From the NCBI GenBank assembly GCA_965199335.1, contig CBDAQZ010000003.1:558001-622000 (forward strand): a stretch of DNA of 64,000 bases, given 5' to 3'. The stretch comes from CBDAQV01 sp965199335. GTDB lineage: Bacteria; Pseudomonadota; Alphaproteobacteria; CALMVH01. This document shows, piece by piece, positions 1 through 8,935 of the stretch. How positions within the stretch are numbered: the first letter of the stretch is position 1; each line of letters opens with the position of its first letter. The notes under the pieces were generated by a model. That model was not told where the DNA came from. It saw only the letters and a list, made by a program, of their open reading frames with translations, and did no database searches. The position numbers and the translations under genes were made by a program.

Positions 1-1251
1 ATATTCGTCCGGCAGCAGGATGGTCGCCTTGATCCACGGCTCCTCGATATGCTTGATCTTCATCGGGTCGGGCATGTCGGCGGGGTTATACAGCTCCCGT
101 ACCGTGCCGTCGGTCAAATGCAGGCGGTAGACGACGGATGGCGCGGTCGCGATCAGGTCGAGGTTGAACTCGCGCTCCAGCCGCTCCTGGATGATTTCCA
201 TGTGCAGCAGGCCCAGGAAGCCGCAGCGATAGCCGAAGCCCAGCGCCTGGCTGGATTCGGGTTCGAAGTGGAAGCTGGAATCGTTGAGTTTCAACCGGCC
301 GAGGCTGTCGCGCAGATGCTCGAAATCGGCGGCGTCGACCGGGAACAGCGAGCAGAACACGACCGGCACCGACGGCTTGAAACCGGTCAGCACTTCGCTC
401 GCTTGCCGCTTCTCGTCGGTCAGCGTGTCGCCGACCTTGGTATCGGAGATGTCCTTGATGCCGGCGGTGATGAAGCCCATCTCCCCCGGCCCCAGGCGGT
501 CGATGATGACCCGCTTGGGCGTGAACATGCCGACGCGGTCGACGTCGCGCGTCGCACCGGTCTGCATGAAGCGGATCTTCTGGTTGGTGCGGATCTCGCC
601 GTCGACGACGCGGATCAGGATGACGACGCCCAGATAGGCGTCGTACCAGCTGTCGACCAGCAGCGCCTTCAGCGGCGCGTCGATGTCGCCGGTCGGCGGC
701 GGCAGGCGCTCGACGATCGCCTCCAGCAGGTCGTCGATGCCGAGGCCCGATTTCGCCGAGATCGGCACCGCGTTCGAGGCGTCGATCCCGATCACGTCCT
801 CGATCTGCTGGCGTACGCGCTCGACATCGGCGGCGGGCAGGTCGACCTTGTTGATCACCGGCACGATCTCGTGGTTGTTGTCGATCGCCTGATAGACGTT
901 GGCGAGGGTCTGCGCCTCGACCCCTTGCGTCGAATCGACCACCAGCAGCGAGCCCTCGCAGGCGGCCAGGCTACGCGATACCTCATAGGCGAAATCGACG
1001 TGGCCGGGCGTGTCCATCAGGTTCAGCTGGTATTCCTGCCCGTCCTTCGCCGTATAGGCGAGGCGCACGGTCTGCGCCTTGATGGTGATGCCGCGTTCCT
1101 TCTCGATGTCCATGCTGTCCAGCACCTGCGCCGTCATCTCCCGCTTCTCCAGCCCGCCGCAGGTTTCGATGAGGCGGTCGGCAAGCGTGGACTTGCCGTG
1201 GTCGATATGCGCGATGATGGAGAAGTTACGGATATGGGACAGGTCGGTCAT
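1..1251 (-). CDS. lepA: Elongation factor 4 (LepA), 3' end cut by window edge
   Basis: Ribosome-associated translational GTPase that back-translocates stalled ribosomes. The frame reads from an ATG at 1251 to base 1 without a stop, giving about 417 of the usual roughly 600 residues; the C-terminal part is outside the window. Near the N-terminus the G1 motif AHIDHGKSTL is followed by the switch region ERGITIKAQ, then DTPGHVDFAYEVSRSL (G3) and NKVDLP (G4), the classic order of a translational GTPase. The stretch GYRCGFLGLLHMEIIQERLE is typical of LepA and separates it from EF-G. No signs of decay. Confidence 0.97.
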   Translation of the reverse strand, partial: MTDLSHIRNFSIIAHIDHGKSTLADRLIETCGGLEKREMTAQVLDSMDIEKERGITIKAQTVRLAYTAKDGQEYQLNLMDTPGHVDFAYEVSRSLAACEGSLLVVDSTQGVEAQTLANVYQAIDNNHEIVPVINKVDLPAADVERVRQQIEDVIGIDASNAVPISAKSGLGIDDLLEAIVERLPPPTGDIDAPLKALLVDSWYDAYLGVVILIRVVDGEIRTNQKIRFMQTGATRDVDRVGMFTPKRVIIDRLGPGEMGFITAGIKDISDTKVGDTLTDEKRQASEVLTGFKPSVPVVFCSLFPVDAADFEHLRDSLGRLKLNDSSFHFEPESSQALGFGYRCGFLGLLHMEIIQERLEREFNLDLIATAPSVVYRLHLTDGTVRELYNPADMPDPMKIKHIEEPWIKATILLPDEY

Positions 1252-1368
1252 GATGCGCCGGACTTTAGGGAGGTCCGGCCCGAAGGGCAACGCAGGTGTC
1301 GCGTGGTTGAGGATTATCGGAAGGACCGGCGTTGTTATCTACCCGCCGATGCCACACAGCCTACTGGA

Positions 1369-1581
1369 TCAAGCTGCCCTGCGTAGCGCCGTGCGCTGGT
1401 TGCGGTTGGCGGCGCCCCGTGCAACCGCCGACGATGTCCGAAAACCGCGGGCCCTGAGACCGGTTAGGTTCTGGATTGCGGTCGTGGTTTCAAAACGATG
1501 CCTGATCAGGGCAATACCGCCCAGCATTGCCAGGATGGGCAGAGGCGACAGGATAAGAATGCCGATGAGAAACAGGACCAT
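1369..1581 (-). CDS. Small putative membrane protein
   Basis: About 70 residues from ATG 1581; an in-frame TTG lies two codons upstream. The first 30 residues are strongly hydrophobic (VLFLIGILILSPLPILAMLG), followed by a basic, polar tail rich in Arg and Ala. An AAGG about nine bases before the ATG could be a ribosome site. I recognise no family. The tail's Arg/Ala richness is what random high-GC DNA also gives, so only the hydrophobic N-terminus supports this as a gene. Confidence 0.35.
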   Translation of the reverse strand: MVLFLIGILILSPLPILAMLGGIALIRHRFETTTAIQNLTGLRARGFRTSSAVARGAANRNQRTALRRAA

Positions 1582-1692
1582 GGACAAGAGCCTTAATAAT
1601 TTATTAAGATGCTTATAGCTTTGCTGGCCGACGAGTTCAACAGAAAATTGATGTCTTTGACCGCTTTATGATATGGTCAAGCACCGATTGTC

Positions 1693-2547
1693 CTAGCTAT
1701 CCCTTGGGAAAAATACTGCCGGATTTTGCCGCCTCATCCCGGGCCCCATCATGTGCTGTGCGTCCCTGGCCAGCAGCGAGGACACTTCCCGCACTACATC
1801 CGGCAGTTCGACGCCGTTTTCCCTGGCCTTGATCACCTTCTGGTTGGGATAGCATACGACTTCCGGGCTCGACGACATCATGAGCGTCAACACGTTCGGC
1901 GCCGCCACGGCCTGCGATCCATGCAGCAGGAAACTGTCCAGGGTTACCCCGGCATCGCAGAATTTGGTGATCGCCATCGAGATGCGGGGCGGCTGGTTGA
2001 TCTTGGTCAGGTCGACGAATGTCACGTTCGGCAGTGCCGTTTCCAGACCCAGCCAGCCTTCGGGGGTCCAGTCCTTATGGGCCGTGCTGCTTTTGGTTTG
2101 CAACCAGACAAGCGGCTTTCCATCGGCCAGGCGCCCGGCAAGTTCCCTGGCGAAACGGATCTCCTCGCTTGTCAAGTTCACCTTGAGTTTGAAATCGTCC
2201 ATGGTTTCGAGAAGCGGCACGCCAAGCTGCCCGGCAGCGATTTCCGTCTGCCATGCAAGCAAATGCTTCAAAGGGCGCCCCGAATTCTTCGGATCGAGGT
2301 TTTGCGGATCGTTATTCTCCACGTAGTCCAGCAGATCCACATCGTAATGATCGGCCCGGTCGGTCTTTGCGTCCCGTACGTTGTCGGCCTCGCTCAATCC
2401 TTCCAGCAAGCTTGGATGCTTGGTGTAGACATTCAGCGCATGGGTCGGGAAATAGGATTTTATATTCTGTATGAGCGCCGTTCCCATCACGATATCGCCC
2501 AGAAATGCGCTGGTTCTGATATTCAATTCCGATTGCTGCGACATCAT
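1693..2547 (-). CDS. GT9/heptosyltransferase-like protein
   Basis: About 284 residues. The N-terminus (TSAFLGDIVMGTALIQNIK, then FPTHALNVYTK) matches the first Rossmann strand and helix of ADP-heptose:LPS heptosyltransferases (GT9), where a short phosphate-facing loop precedes a GD(x)V(x)xT pattern. The middle segment KPLVWLQTKSSTAHKDWTPEGW resembles the GT9 donor-site region where enzymes carry a conserved K-xW-P. It is shorter than typical GT9 enzymes (320-350 residues). Starts are possible at ATG 2547 or ATG 2544, with only a weak GGGA upstream. The substrate is unknown; a role in LPS or glycan synthesis is inferred. Confidence 0.6.
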   Translation of the reverse strand: MMSQQSELNIRTSAFLGDIVMGTALIQNIKSYFPTHALNVYTKHPSLLEGLSEADNVRDAKTDRADHYDVDLLDYVENNDPQNLDPKNSGRPLKHLLAWQTEIAAGQLGVPLLETMDDFKLKVNLTSEEIRFARELAGRLADGKPLVWLQTKSSTAHKDWTPEGWLGLETALPNVTFVDLTKINQPPRISMAITKFCDAGVTLDSFLLHGSQAVAAPNVLTLMMSSSPEVVCYPNQKVIKARENGVELPDVVREVSSLLARDAQHMMGPGMRRQNPAVFFPRDS

Positions 2548-2626
2548 GGTTCCCACGAAAATTAATGGGAAGTTAATATCACGTCCAGCACGCTTTGGTA
2601 CAGCACTTTTATTGCTGCCTCAAATA

Positions 2627-2851
2627 TCAGGCGATCGGCCGCTGGCGCCATCTGCCCCATGCGATGCGTACCAATGCGATCACGGCAAGCAAAGGCGATA
2701 GCGCCACGAAGCCCCAGAACGGCGAATATCCCGCCTTGCCGATGATCACGCCGATGATGGTCGCGGTATAGGCCAGCACAACGCTGACGATCAGGTAGCC
2801 GGCCCACATCGGCAACCCGGCAAGCATGTAATAGTAGAACCAGGGAATCAT
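2627..2851 (-). CDS. Small membrane protein, second of a coupled pair
   Basis: 74 residues with two hydrophobic segments (AGYLIVSVVLAYTATIIGVII and FWGFVALSPLLAVIALVRIA) and a basic end. Its ATG overlaps the stop of the upstream small gene by four bases (ATGA), implying translational coupling. The segment G-x-SPFWGFVALSPLL resembles one in many short inner-membrane proteins of alphaproteobacteria with no assigned function. It shares topology and the aromatic-hydrophobic pattern with its neighbour, so the two may be distant paralogs. Confidence 0.6.
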   Translation of the reverse strand: MIPWFYYYMLAGLPMWAGYLIVSVVLAYTATIIGVIIGKAGYSPFWGFVALSPLLAVIALVRIAWGRWRQRPIA

Positions 2852-3054
2852 TTTGGGGTGGCCCTTTTACGTTCTGGCAGAACAGGCCAGCGTGGGAAAG
2901 CGAGAACGCTGCCGGCAATGCAGAACCCGACCAGCGGCACGAACACGAAGACAGTCGGCCACGGCTTCAGTCCGGCGCGTCGGAACAGGACGAACAGGGG
3001 AATGGCCGTCAATAGCGCGAAAAGCTCGTAGGCCAGGAAGGGATTGGCAAACAT
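2848..3054 (-). CDS. Small membrane protein, first of a coupled pair
   Basis: 68 residues. A hydrophobic N-terminal helix (FLAYELFALLTAIPLFVLF) is followed by RRAGLKPWPTVFVFVPLVGF and a second helix ending FPRWP, then a basic tail. The RAGLKPW...VPLVG...RWP pattern is widespread in short, uncharacterised inner-membrane proteins of Proteobacteria. The stop overlaps the next gene's ATG (ATGA at 2848-2851). No catalytic residues are visible; function unknown. Confidence 0.6.
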   Translation of the reverse strand: MFANPFLAYELFALLTAIPLFVLFRRAGLKPWPTVFVFVPLVGFCIAGSVLAFPRWPVLPERKRATPK

Positions 3055-3107
3055 ACGGCCCTAGTTACCCTGCCCAGCCATCCGATGACAGACCTAGTTT
3101 TTGACTA

Positions 3108-3527
3108 TCAGGTCCAGGTATGCCGCAGCTGGTTGTCATACCATCCCGGATTGCGCGATAGGTAGGACAGAACCGGTGCATAACGCCGCGGCGTCAGGAA
3201 ATGATACTCGCCGAAGCGCGCGGCCAGTTCGCTCACGATATAATCGCGCGCGGCGCCGTCATGCTCCCGGCTAGTCAGAGTTTTCGCTTTTCGGATAAAA
3301 TCCAGATCGTACAGCCAGGCCAATTGCGGCATCATTGCCAGACGCGCTTCCTCGCGATCCCGGTCGGCGGAAGCGGCGCGGCCCAGAAGATGGCTTACGA
3401 TCCGGTCAGAGGGTTCGCCGGAACGGAATATGTCCAAGCCGCTGGCGACATACAGGACGTCGCTTATGTGAAATTCGCGCGTGGTTTTCGGCAGCACCTC
3501 GCCCTGCAGCGGCATTTGTTCAGCCAT
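3108..3527 (-). CDS. Hypothetical protein downstream of rlmN
   Basis: 139 residues, soluble, with no signal peptide or recognisable motif. The first eight bases overlap the end of rlmN, so it is probably the last gene of an ialB-like/rlmN operon. It is rich in Arg, Asp and Tyr and predicted helical (SDRIVSHLLGRAASADRDREEARL). The tail RYAPVLSYLSRNPGWYDNQLRHTW is aromatic. I do not recognise the family. Confidence 0.6.
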   Translation of the reverse strand: MAEQMPLQGEVLPKTTREFHISDVLYVASGLDIFRSGEPSDRIVSHLLGRAASADRDREEARLAMMPQLAWLYDLDFIRKAKTLTSREHDGAARDYIVSELAARFGEYHFLTPRRYAPVLSYLSRNPGWYDNQLRHTWT

Positions 3528-4683
3528 GCGAGGATGCCTCCCCTGTCGTCGGCAAAACCTTGCGCTGCCGTTCGCTGTCGCTCTTCAATTGACCGCAGGC
3601 CGCCAGTATGTCCTCGCCGCGCGGACGGCGGATCGGCGTCGGGAAGCCGGCCTGTGTCAGTATGTCGGCGAAGGCGGCAATGGCCTTGGCCGACGACACC
3701 TCGTATTCAGATCCCGGCCACGGGTTGAACGGGATCAGGTTGATCTTGGCCGGGACGTTGCGCAGCAACGCGATCAGGGCACGCGCCTCGGCGGGGCTGT
3801 CGTTTACACCTTTCAGCATCACGTATTCGAAGGTGATGCGGCGGGAATTGTTCACACCGGGATAGGTGCGGCAGGCGTCCAGCAGCTCGGCGATCGGGTA
3901 TTTCTTGTTGATCGGCATTAGATGGTCGCGCAGTTCGTCATTGGTCGCATGCAGCGAAACCGCCAGGTTGACACCCAGCTCGGCGCCGCATTGCCGGATC
4001 ATCGGCACCACGCCCGAGGTCGACAGGGTGATGCGGCGCTTGGAAATGGCGATCCCGTCCCCGTCCATGACGATGCGCAGCGCCTTGGCGACATTTGCGT
4101 AGTTATAGAGCGGCTCGCCCATGCCCATCATCACGATGTTGGTCAGGGAACGATCCTCGCCTTGGCGCTGTTTCTCGCCCAGCTTGGGCCATTCGCCCAG
4201 CACGTCGCGGGCATGCATGATCTGGCTGACGATCTCGCCGGCGCCAAGGTTGCGCACCAGCGGCTGCGTGCCGGTGTGGCAGAAGCGGCAGGTCAAGGTG
4301 CAGCCTACCTGGCTGGAAACGCATAGCGTGCCGCGTTCGGCTTCGGGAATGTGGACGGTCTCGACCTCCTGCCCGGCATCCATGCGCAGCAGGAATTTCT
4401 GTGTGCCGTCGGTCGATTCCTGGTGCCGCACCACGCCGGGGCGGCCGATCGTGAACAGCGTATCCAGCTTTTCGCGGGCGGATTTGGCCAGGGTGCTCAT
4501 CACCGCGAAGTCGGTGACGCCGCGATAGTAGAGCCAGTGCCAGACCTGCTTGGCACGGAAGGCTTCGAGCCCTTCATCCTGCAGCGCCGCGACGAGTTCC
4601 GCCCGGTCCAATCCGATCAGACTGCGCCTGCCCTCGACATCGATCGGAGGAACATAGAGTGTGCCGTGCGCGGCGAGGCTCAT
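3520..4683 (-). CDS. rlmN: Dual-specificity 23S rRNA A2503 / tRNA A37 methyltransferase RlmN
   Basis: Radical-SAM enzyme that methylates C2 of A2503 in 23S rRNA and of A37 in some tRNAs, aiding decoding fidelity. 387 residues is full length. The CxxxCxxC iron-sulfur motif is GCTLTCRFC (C128, C132, C135), after QKFLLR and VSSQVGC. MMGMGEPL and RRITLSTSG follow in the usual order. The methyl-carrying cysteine is in the C-terminal DILAACGQL. It sits between an upstream ialB-like gene (ATGA overlap) and a downstream hypothetical (8-base overlap), a single transcription unit by spacing. Confidence 0.97.
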   Translation of the reverse strand: MSLAAHGTLYVPPIDVEGRRSLIGLDRAELVAALQDEGLEAFRAKQVWHWLYYRGVTDFAVMSTLAKSAREKLDTLFTIGRPGVVRHQESTDGTQKFLLRMDAGQEVETVHIPEAERGTLCVSSQVGCTLTCRFCHTGTQPLVRNLGAGEIVSQIMHARDVLGEWPKLGEKQRQGEDRSLTNIVMMGMGEPLYNYANVAKALRIVMDGDGIAISKRRITLSTSGVVPMIRQCGAELGVNLAVSLHATNDELRDHLMPINKKYPIAELLDACRTYPGVNNSRRITFEYVMLKGVNDSPAEARALIALLRNVPAKINLIPFNPWPGSEYEVSSAKAIAAFADILTQAGFPTPIRRPRGEDILAACGQLKSDSERQRKVLPTTGEASSHG

Positions 4684-5228
4684 TTCTTCGCCTTGCGCGG
4701 CGCCGGCGGAATCTGGACCTTGCAGGCCTTGCTGATCGCCTCGTAGGCCTGCTCCATCCCTTTCAGGTTGAAGCTGGCCTTGCTGACATTGCCTTTCTTG
4801 TCGGTGCCGCTGAATACCATGGTATCGGCCGCCCGCATCGCCGCAACGATCTTCTCGTCATCGGCGTCCTGGGCAAAAGCTGCCTCGCCATGGGTGAACA
4901 GGGCGAAATCCTTGCCGCCCAGCGACAGCGTGGCCGGCGTACCTGCCTTGAATGTATAGCCGCCCAGTATGTCGATCACGCCGGTATGGTGCTCGGACGG
5001 GCGGTGCGTGACCTCGGCAAAGACCCCGGCATGATTCTTGCCTTCCGTATTGATGGGGCGCGACGAAATGTAGCACATGTCCTGCCCGCGATTGTGGCTG
5101 ACATAGGCGGTCCACGATTGAAACGCACCGATCTGGCCGGAATCGGCCCGGGCGGACGCACAATGGTAAATGGCAAGGAATGCCATGGTTATTAAAAGGA
5201 AGCGGATCATGATAGGGATGTTTAACAT
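4680..5228 (-). CDS. Invasion-associated locus B (IalB) family secreted protein
   Basis: 182 residues with an N-terminal signal peptide (FLLITMAFLAIYHCASARA). The mature region has the IalB-like layout: FQSWTAYVSHNRGQDMCYISSRP, then GVFAEVTHRP, a glycine-rich strand, a FALFTHGEAAFAQ segment and a C-terminal SFNLKGMEQAYEAISKAC. IalB proteins are small periplasmic proteins first described in Bartonella; their molecular role is unclear. The two Cys (in MCYIS and KACKV) could form a disulfide. Location directly upstream of rlmN is common in alphaproteobacteria. An alternative start is ATG 5210; the first ATG is kept because an AAAAGA tract precedes it. Confidence 0.85.
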   Translation of the reverse strand: MLNIPIMIRFLLITMAFLAIYHCASARADSGQIGAFQSWTAYVSHNRGQDMCYISSRPINTEGKNHAGVFAEVTHRPSEHHTGVIDILGGYTFKAGTPATLSLGGKDFALFTHGEAAFAQDADDEKIVAAMRAADTMVFSGTDKKGNVSKASFNLKGMEQAYEAISKACKVQIPPAPRKAKK

Positions 5229-5360
5229 GCAAATACGATCTTTTGAAGACGCCGCTGAAAACGGAACTTTCTACAGCTATCTTTTGTTTGAAACTTAGTA
5301 CAAATTTTAGTAGTAATCGATAAGATGGTTAAACGGGAGAGTTAAGAAAGCGAGTTCGTC

Positions 5361-5915
5361 ATGGGTACCGACATTCTAAGAAGCGAGGCAGAACGGTGCC
5401 TGGCACATATGTTCGAGGAATTCAGCCACAGGGCGAAAGGAATAACCATCTTCCCGCTTACGGATGTTACCGCGTGCCGTTCTTTTTCCGATAGCGTCAG
5501 TGAAACCATCACGGCCCTGCGCAGCTCTGACTCACCGCTCCCTCCCACGGCTCTGATTCTGGCGATGATCAAGCTTTGCCATCTGATCGTCGATCCGCCG
5601 GCGGAAGCTTTTGCCACCCCGATCAAGCCGTCGGGCGTTCCGCGCGCTTTCGCCTACGAGGTTCTGGACCGGCTGCGTGCCGAGGTTCCCCCGACATTCG
5701 ATTTCGCCCTCGACCAGGTGGGCCGCATCGTCACCGAGGCGGGCAGTCTTAACAACGACCATGACATCCGGAAGGCGTTCCGCAGTTACCGCATGCGCCA
5801 GAATGGCGCCTTGCTGGGCAAGGATCTGGATCTGATGGTGCGTCAGGTGTGGCGCAAGCGCTATCCCCAGCACTCGGCGCTGCTACAGGATGCGTTCGTC
5901 CGCAAGGCCGCTTAA
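5361..5915 (+). CDS. Hypothetical protein
   Basis: 184 residues, mostly helical, no signal peptide. A purine-rich AAGAAAGCGAG precedes the ATG. Divergent from the ialB-like gene across about 130 bases of AT-rich DNA that must hold both promoters. It ends convergently with uppP, overlapping by four bases. The repeated helix-loop pattern and basic C-terminus (MVRQVWRKRYPQHS) resemble no family I can name. Confidence 0.6.
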   Translation: MGTDILRSEAERCLAHMFEEFSHRAKGITIFPLTDVTACRSFSDSVSETITALRSSDSPLPPTALILAMIKLCHLIVDPPAEAFATPIKPSGVPRAFAYEVLDRLRAEVPPTFDFALDQVGRIVTEAGSLNNDHDIRKAFRSYRMRQNGALLGKDLDLMVRQVWRKRYPQHSALLQDAFVRKAA

Positions 5916-6754
5916 AGAGCCAGGACGGCCAGCGCCAGCCCGCCGAAAGCCAGGCAGTAATAGCCGAACGGGTTGAGCGCCTTGATCTCGTGCTTGCCGA
6001 AATAACGCATCAGGAAGGCGACCGAGGCATAGGCCGTGATGCCGGCGATGACCGAGGCGACTATTTCGACCGTGGTGATCGGCTCGTGCGCGCTGTGCAG
6101 CTTGTAGAGCTCGTAGGCGCCAGCGGCAAAGATCACCGGCGTCGCCAGCAGGAACGAAAAGCGTGCGGCATCCTCATGCTTCAGCCCCGTGCCCAGCCCC
6201 GCCAGCATCGTGACGCCGGAGCGTGAGATGCCTGGGATCAAGGCGAGGGATTGGGAAAACCCGATCAGCAGCGCCCGTTTCCAGCTGAGCTGGTATAGCG
6301 GCACCTGGCCCGCATCCTTCGAACGCAGCTTCTCGCCGCCTATCAGCAGCACGCCGTTCACGATCAGGAAGGCGGCGGCGATTTCGGGCGAGGCGAACAG
6401 CGAGCGGAATATGCTTTCGAAACCACCACCGATGATGACGGCCGGACATGTCGCCAGCACCAGCAGCCAGAACAGCCGGCGGCTTTCCAGGTTTTCCGGC
6501 GTCGGCCCGCTCTTGTCGGGCTTGCGCAGGCCCTGGCTGATCAGCTGGATCCAGTCACGGCGGAAATAGACCAGAAGCGCGATACCCGTACCCAGGTGCA
6601 GCAACGTCAGGAACGGCAGGAAGTTCGCATCGTGCAGGTTGATCTGCCAGCCGAACAAGGCAGGCAGCACGACCGAATGACCGAGGCTGGAGATTGGAAA
6701 CAGCTCGGTCACGCCCTGCAGAATGGCAATAAACAGGGCTTGGAAAGTGGTCAT
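5912..6754 (-). CDS. uppP: Undecaprenyl-diphosphatase UppP/BacA
   Basis: Integral membrane phosphatase that recycles undecaprenyl pyrophosphate to the monophosphate carrier used for peptidoglycan and exported polysaccharides; its absence sensitises cells to bacitracin. 280 residues, about eight hydrophobic segments. The first signature reads QGVTELFPISSLGH (E17, residues 20-26); most family members have T where this has L. The second signature is PGISRSGVTM. Relevant here because the window also encodes polyprenyl-linked glycan assembly, although the gene is a universal one. The start is the first ATG. Confidence 0.96.
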   Translation of the reverse strand: MTTFQALFIAILQGVTELFPISSLGHSVVLPALFGWQINLHDANFLPFLTLLHLGTGIALLVYFRRDWIQLISQGLRKPDKSGPTPENLESRRLFWLLVLATCPAVIIGGGFESIFRSLFASPEIAAAFLIVNGVLLIGGEKLRSKDAGQVPLYQLSWKRALLIGFSQSLALIPGISRSGVTMLAGLGTGLKHEDAARFSFLLATPVIFAAGAYELYKLHSAHEPITTVEIVASVIAGITAYASVAFLMRYFGKHEIKALNPFGYYCLAFGGLALAVLAL

Positions 6755-6784
6755 GCTGCGCTGCTCGATTCAGTCAGAAAGTGG

Positions 6785-7081
6785 TTATTGGCCGGCAGGG
6801 GGCTGCGCGACGGGGGATGGGGTGGAGGTGCCGGAGCTGGCACCTCCCTTGCCGCCATGATGCTTGCCGGCACCCGGGCAGACCTGCTCGATGGAGGTGT
6901 TGTTCTGCTTCAGGCACGCCTTGATGCGTCCGTCGCCCGGCTTGACGCCCGGACAGATTTTCTCGATCGCCGCCTTGCAGGCTTCCCTCCCGCCCGAGGC
7001 CGGCGCCGCGGTCGGCGGCGTCTGGGCCGATGCGGCGGTGCATAAAATAAGGAAAGACGCGGTGGCGAGGGTCAATTTCAT
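6785..7081 (-). CDS. Secreted protein with cysteine-rich repeat (PF00839-like)
   Basis: 98 residues starting with a clear signal peptide (MKLTLATASFLILCTAASAQ). The mature part has ACKAAIEKICPGVKPGDGRI followed by KACLKQNNTSIEQVCPG, the C-(x6)-C-PG-x-G-R-x-x-x-C-L pattern of the small Cys-rich Golgi-like repeat found in many proteobacterial periplasmic proteins. The rest is low-complexity G/H/S/P. The upstream extension to 7189 lacks a signal peptide and is not used. Function unknown; four cysteines suggest disulfides or metal binding. Confidence 0.75.
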   Translation of the reverse strand: MKLTLATASFLILCTAASAQTPPTAAPASGGREACKAAIEKICPGVKPGDGRIKACLKQNNTSIEQVCPGAGKHHGGKGGASSGTSTPSPVAQPPAGQ

Positions 7082-7146
7082 GGCTGTCTCCGTTAGGCGA
7101 ATGATCGTCCCGAGATACACGTTTGCAGACGTGCGACTCCTGCGCC

Positions 7147-8166
7147 TCAGTTCTTGTCCTTGTCGACCAGCTTGTTCTTGGCGATCCACGGCATCATGCC
7201 GCGCAGGCGGCTGCCGACTTCCTCGATCGGATGCTCGGCCTCGCGGCGGCGGGTCGCCTTGAAGCTGGTCTGCCCGACTTCGTTCTCCAGCATCCAGTCG
7301 CGCACGAACTTGCCGTCCTGGATCTCGGCCAGGATCTTCTTCATCTCCGCCTTGGTGTCGGCGGTCACGACCCGGGGGCCGCGCGTGTAGTCGCCGTATT
7401 CGGCGGTGTTGCTGATCGAATAGCGCATGTTGGCAAGGCCGCCTTCATAGATTAGGTCGACGATCAGCTTGACCTCGTGCAGGCACTCGAAATAGGCCAT
7501 TTCGGGCGCGTAGCCCGCCTCGACCAGCGTTTCGAACCCGGCCTTGATCAGCGAAACCAGGCCGCCGCACAGCACCGCCTGCTCGCCGAACAGATCCGTC
7601 TCGCATTCTTCCTTGAACGTCGTCTCGATCACGCCGGCGCGGCCGCCGCCGACCGCCGCCGCGTACGACAGGGCGATGTCGTGGGCGTTGCCGCTGGCGT
7701 CCTGGGCGATCGCGATCAGGCAGGGCACGCCGCCGCCCTTCTGGTATTCCGAGCGCACGGTATGTCCGGGCCCCTTGGGCGCGATCATGAACACGTCTAG
7801 GTCTGGCCGCGGCTCGATCAGGTTGAAATGGATGTTGAGGCCGTGCGCGAAGGCCAGCGCCGCGCCCTGGCGCATGTGGGGGGCCAGCGATTCACGCCAG
7901 ATCCTGCCCTGCAGTTCGTCCGGGGTCAGCATCATGATGACGTCGGCCCACTTGGCGGCCTCGTCCGGGGTCATGACCTGGAAGCCCGCTTCCTCGGCCT
8001 TCTTCACCGTGGCCGAGCCCTTGCGCAGCGCGATGCGAAGTTCGGTAACGCCGCTGTCGCGCAGGTTGGCGGCATGGGCGTGGCCCTGGCTGCCATAGCC
8101 GACGATGACGATTTTCTTGCCCTTGATCAGACCGACATCGGCGTCGCGATCGTAATAAACGCGCAT
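7147..8166 (-). CDS. ilvC: Ketol-acid reductoisomerase (class I)
   Basis: Converts 2-acetolactate or 2-aceto-2-hydroxybutyrate to the dihydroxy acids of the valine, leucine and isoleucine pathway using NADPH and Mg2+. 339 residues, the usual class I length. The N-terminus MRVYYDRDADVGLIKGK leads into the nucleotide-binding loop GYGSQGHAHAANLRDSG, then AFAHGLNIHF, MIAPKGPGHTVR, and the metal/substrate residues in ETDLFGEQAVLCGG and NTAEYGDYTRG. The start is ATG 8166; a longer frame upstream has no similarity. It stands alone, divergent from aat. Confidence 0.97.
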   Translation of the reverse strand: MRVYYDRDADVGLIKGKKIVIVGYGSQGHAHAANLRDSGVTELRIALRKGSATVKKAEEAGFQVMTPDEAAKWADVIMMLTPDELQGRIWRESLAPHMRQGAALAFAHGLNIHFNLIEPRPDLDVFMIAPKGPGHTVRSEYQKGGGVPCLIAIAQDASGNAHDIALSYAAAVGGGRAGVIETTFKEECETDLFGEQAVLCGGLVSLIKAGFETLVEAGYAPEMAYFECLHEVKLIVDLIYEGGLANMRYSISNTAEYGDYTRGPRVVTADTKAEMKKILAEIQDGKFVRDWMLENEVGQTSFKATRRREAEHPIEEVGSRLRGMMPWIAKNKLVDKDKN

Positions 8167-8287
8167 GAGCTGAACCCTTTGGAGATAACTGTACCGCCCC
8201 GGTTCTAGGTCGCGCGCGCGGGTGTGGCAAGAGGTCCTGTCTCCATTCCCCCTGTGCAGCGCCGCACGATCGCGCGATAATGGAGCG

Positions 8288-8935
8288 ATGCTACCCCGCC
8301 TGACGCCCGAAATCATGCTGCGCGCCTACGAGGCCGGGCTGTTTCCCATGGCGGAGGATACGGACGATCCCGAGTTGCACTGGTTCGATCCCGACCCGCG
8401 CGCCGTATTGCCGCTGGACCGCCTGCACGTGCCGCGCAGCCTGCGGCGTTCAGTCCGGCGTGCGCCCTATGCCATCCGCGTCGACACGGCGTTCGCGCAG
8501 GTGCTGGACCGCTGCGGCCCTTCGCGTCCCGACGGCGCGCGCAGCTGGCTGAACCGCGAGATCGCCGAGGCCTGCCTGGGCCTGCACCGCCTGGGCCACG
8601 CGCACAGCGTCGAGGCGTGGCAGGGCGAGGAACTGGTCGGCGGCCTGTACGGCGTGGCGCTGGGCAGCGCGTTCTTCGGGGAAAGCATGTTCTCCAGCGC
8701 CACCGACGCCAGCAAGATCGCGCTGGTGCACCTGGCCGCAAGGCTGGTCGCGGGCGGCTTCACGCTGCTGGACACGCAGTTCGTCAACGACCACCTGCTG
8801 CAGTTCGGCGTGGTCGAGATACCGCGCCCCGATTACAAGCGGCGGCTGGCGGGCGCGGTCAGGAAGCCGGCGACTTTCCTGCCCGATGGCGACGAGGCGG
8901 AACTGGTGGATGCATTCCTGAAGACCGCCGCCTAG
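8288..8935 (+). CDS. aat: Leucyl/phenylalanyl-tRNA--protein transferase
   Basis: N-end rule enzyme adding Leu or Phe to proteins with N-terminal Lys or Arg, marking them for ClpAP. 215 residues. Family landmarks: LMRAYEAGLFPM-like start (MLRAYEAGLFPMAE), LHWFDPDPRAVLPLD, VEAWQGEELVGGLYGVALG and FFGESMFS, then TLLDTQFVNDHL. ATG 8288 is chosen because it begins at the conserved LTPEIMLRAYEAG and has GGAG just upstream; an upstream GTG adds an unrelated leader. Ends convergently with the GumH homolog, four-base overlap. Confidence 0.95.
   Translation: MLPRLTPEIMLRAYEAGLFPMAEDTDDPELHWFDPDPRAVLPLDRLHVPRSLRRSVRRAPYAIRVDTAFAQVLDRCGPSRPDGARSWLNREIAEACLGLHRLGHAHSVEAWQGEELVGGLYGVALGSAFFGESMFSSATDASKIALVHLAARLVAGGFTLLDTQFVNDHLLQFGVVEIPRPDYKRRLAGAVRKPATFLPDGDEAELVDAFLKTAA

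Noticed and set aside
49..1386. 445-residue plus-strand open frame
   Set aside because: It is the antisense of lepA; long shadow frames are normal in high-GC DNA. The minus strand shows clear LepA motifs.
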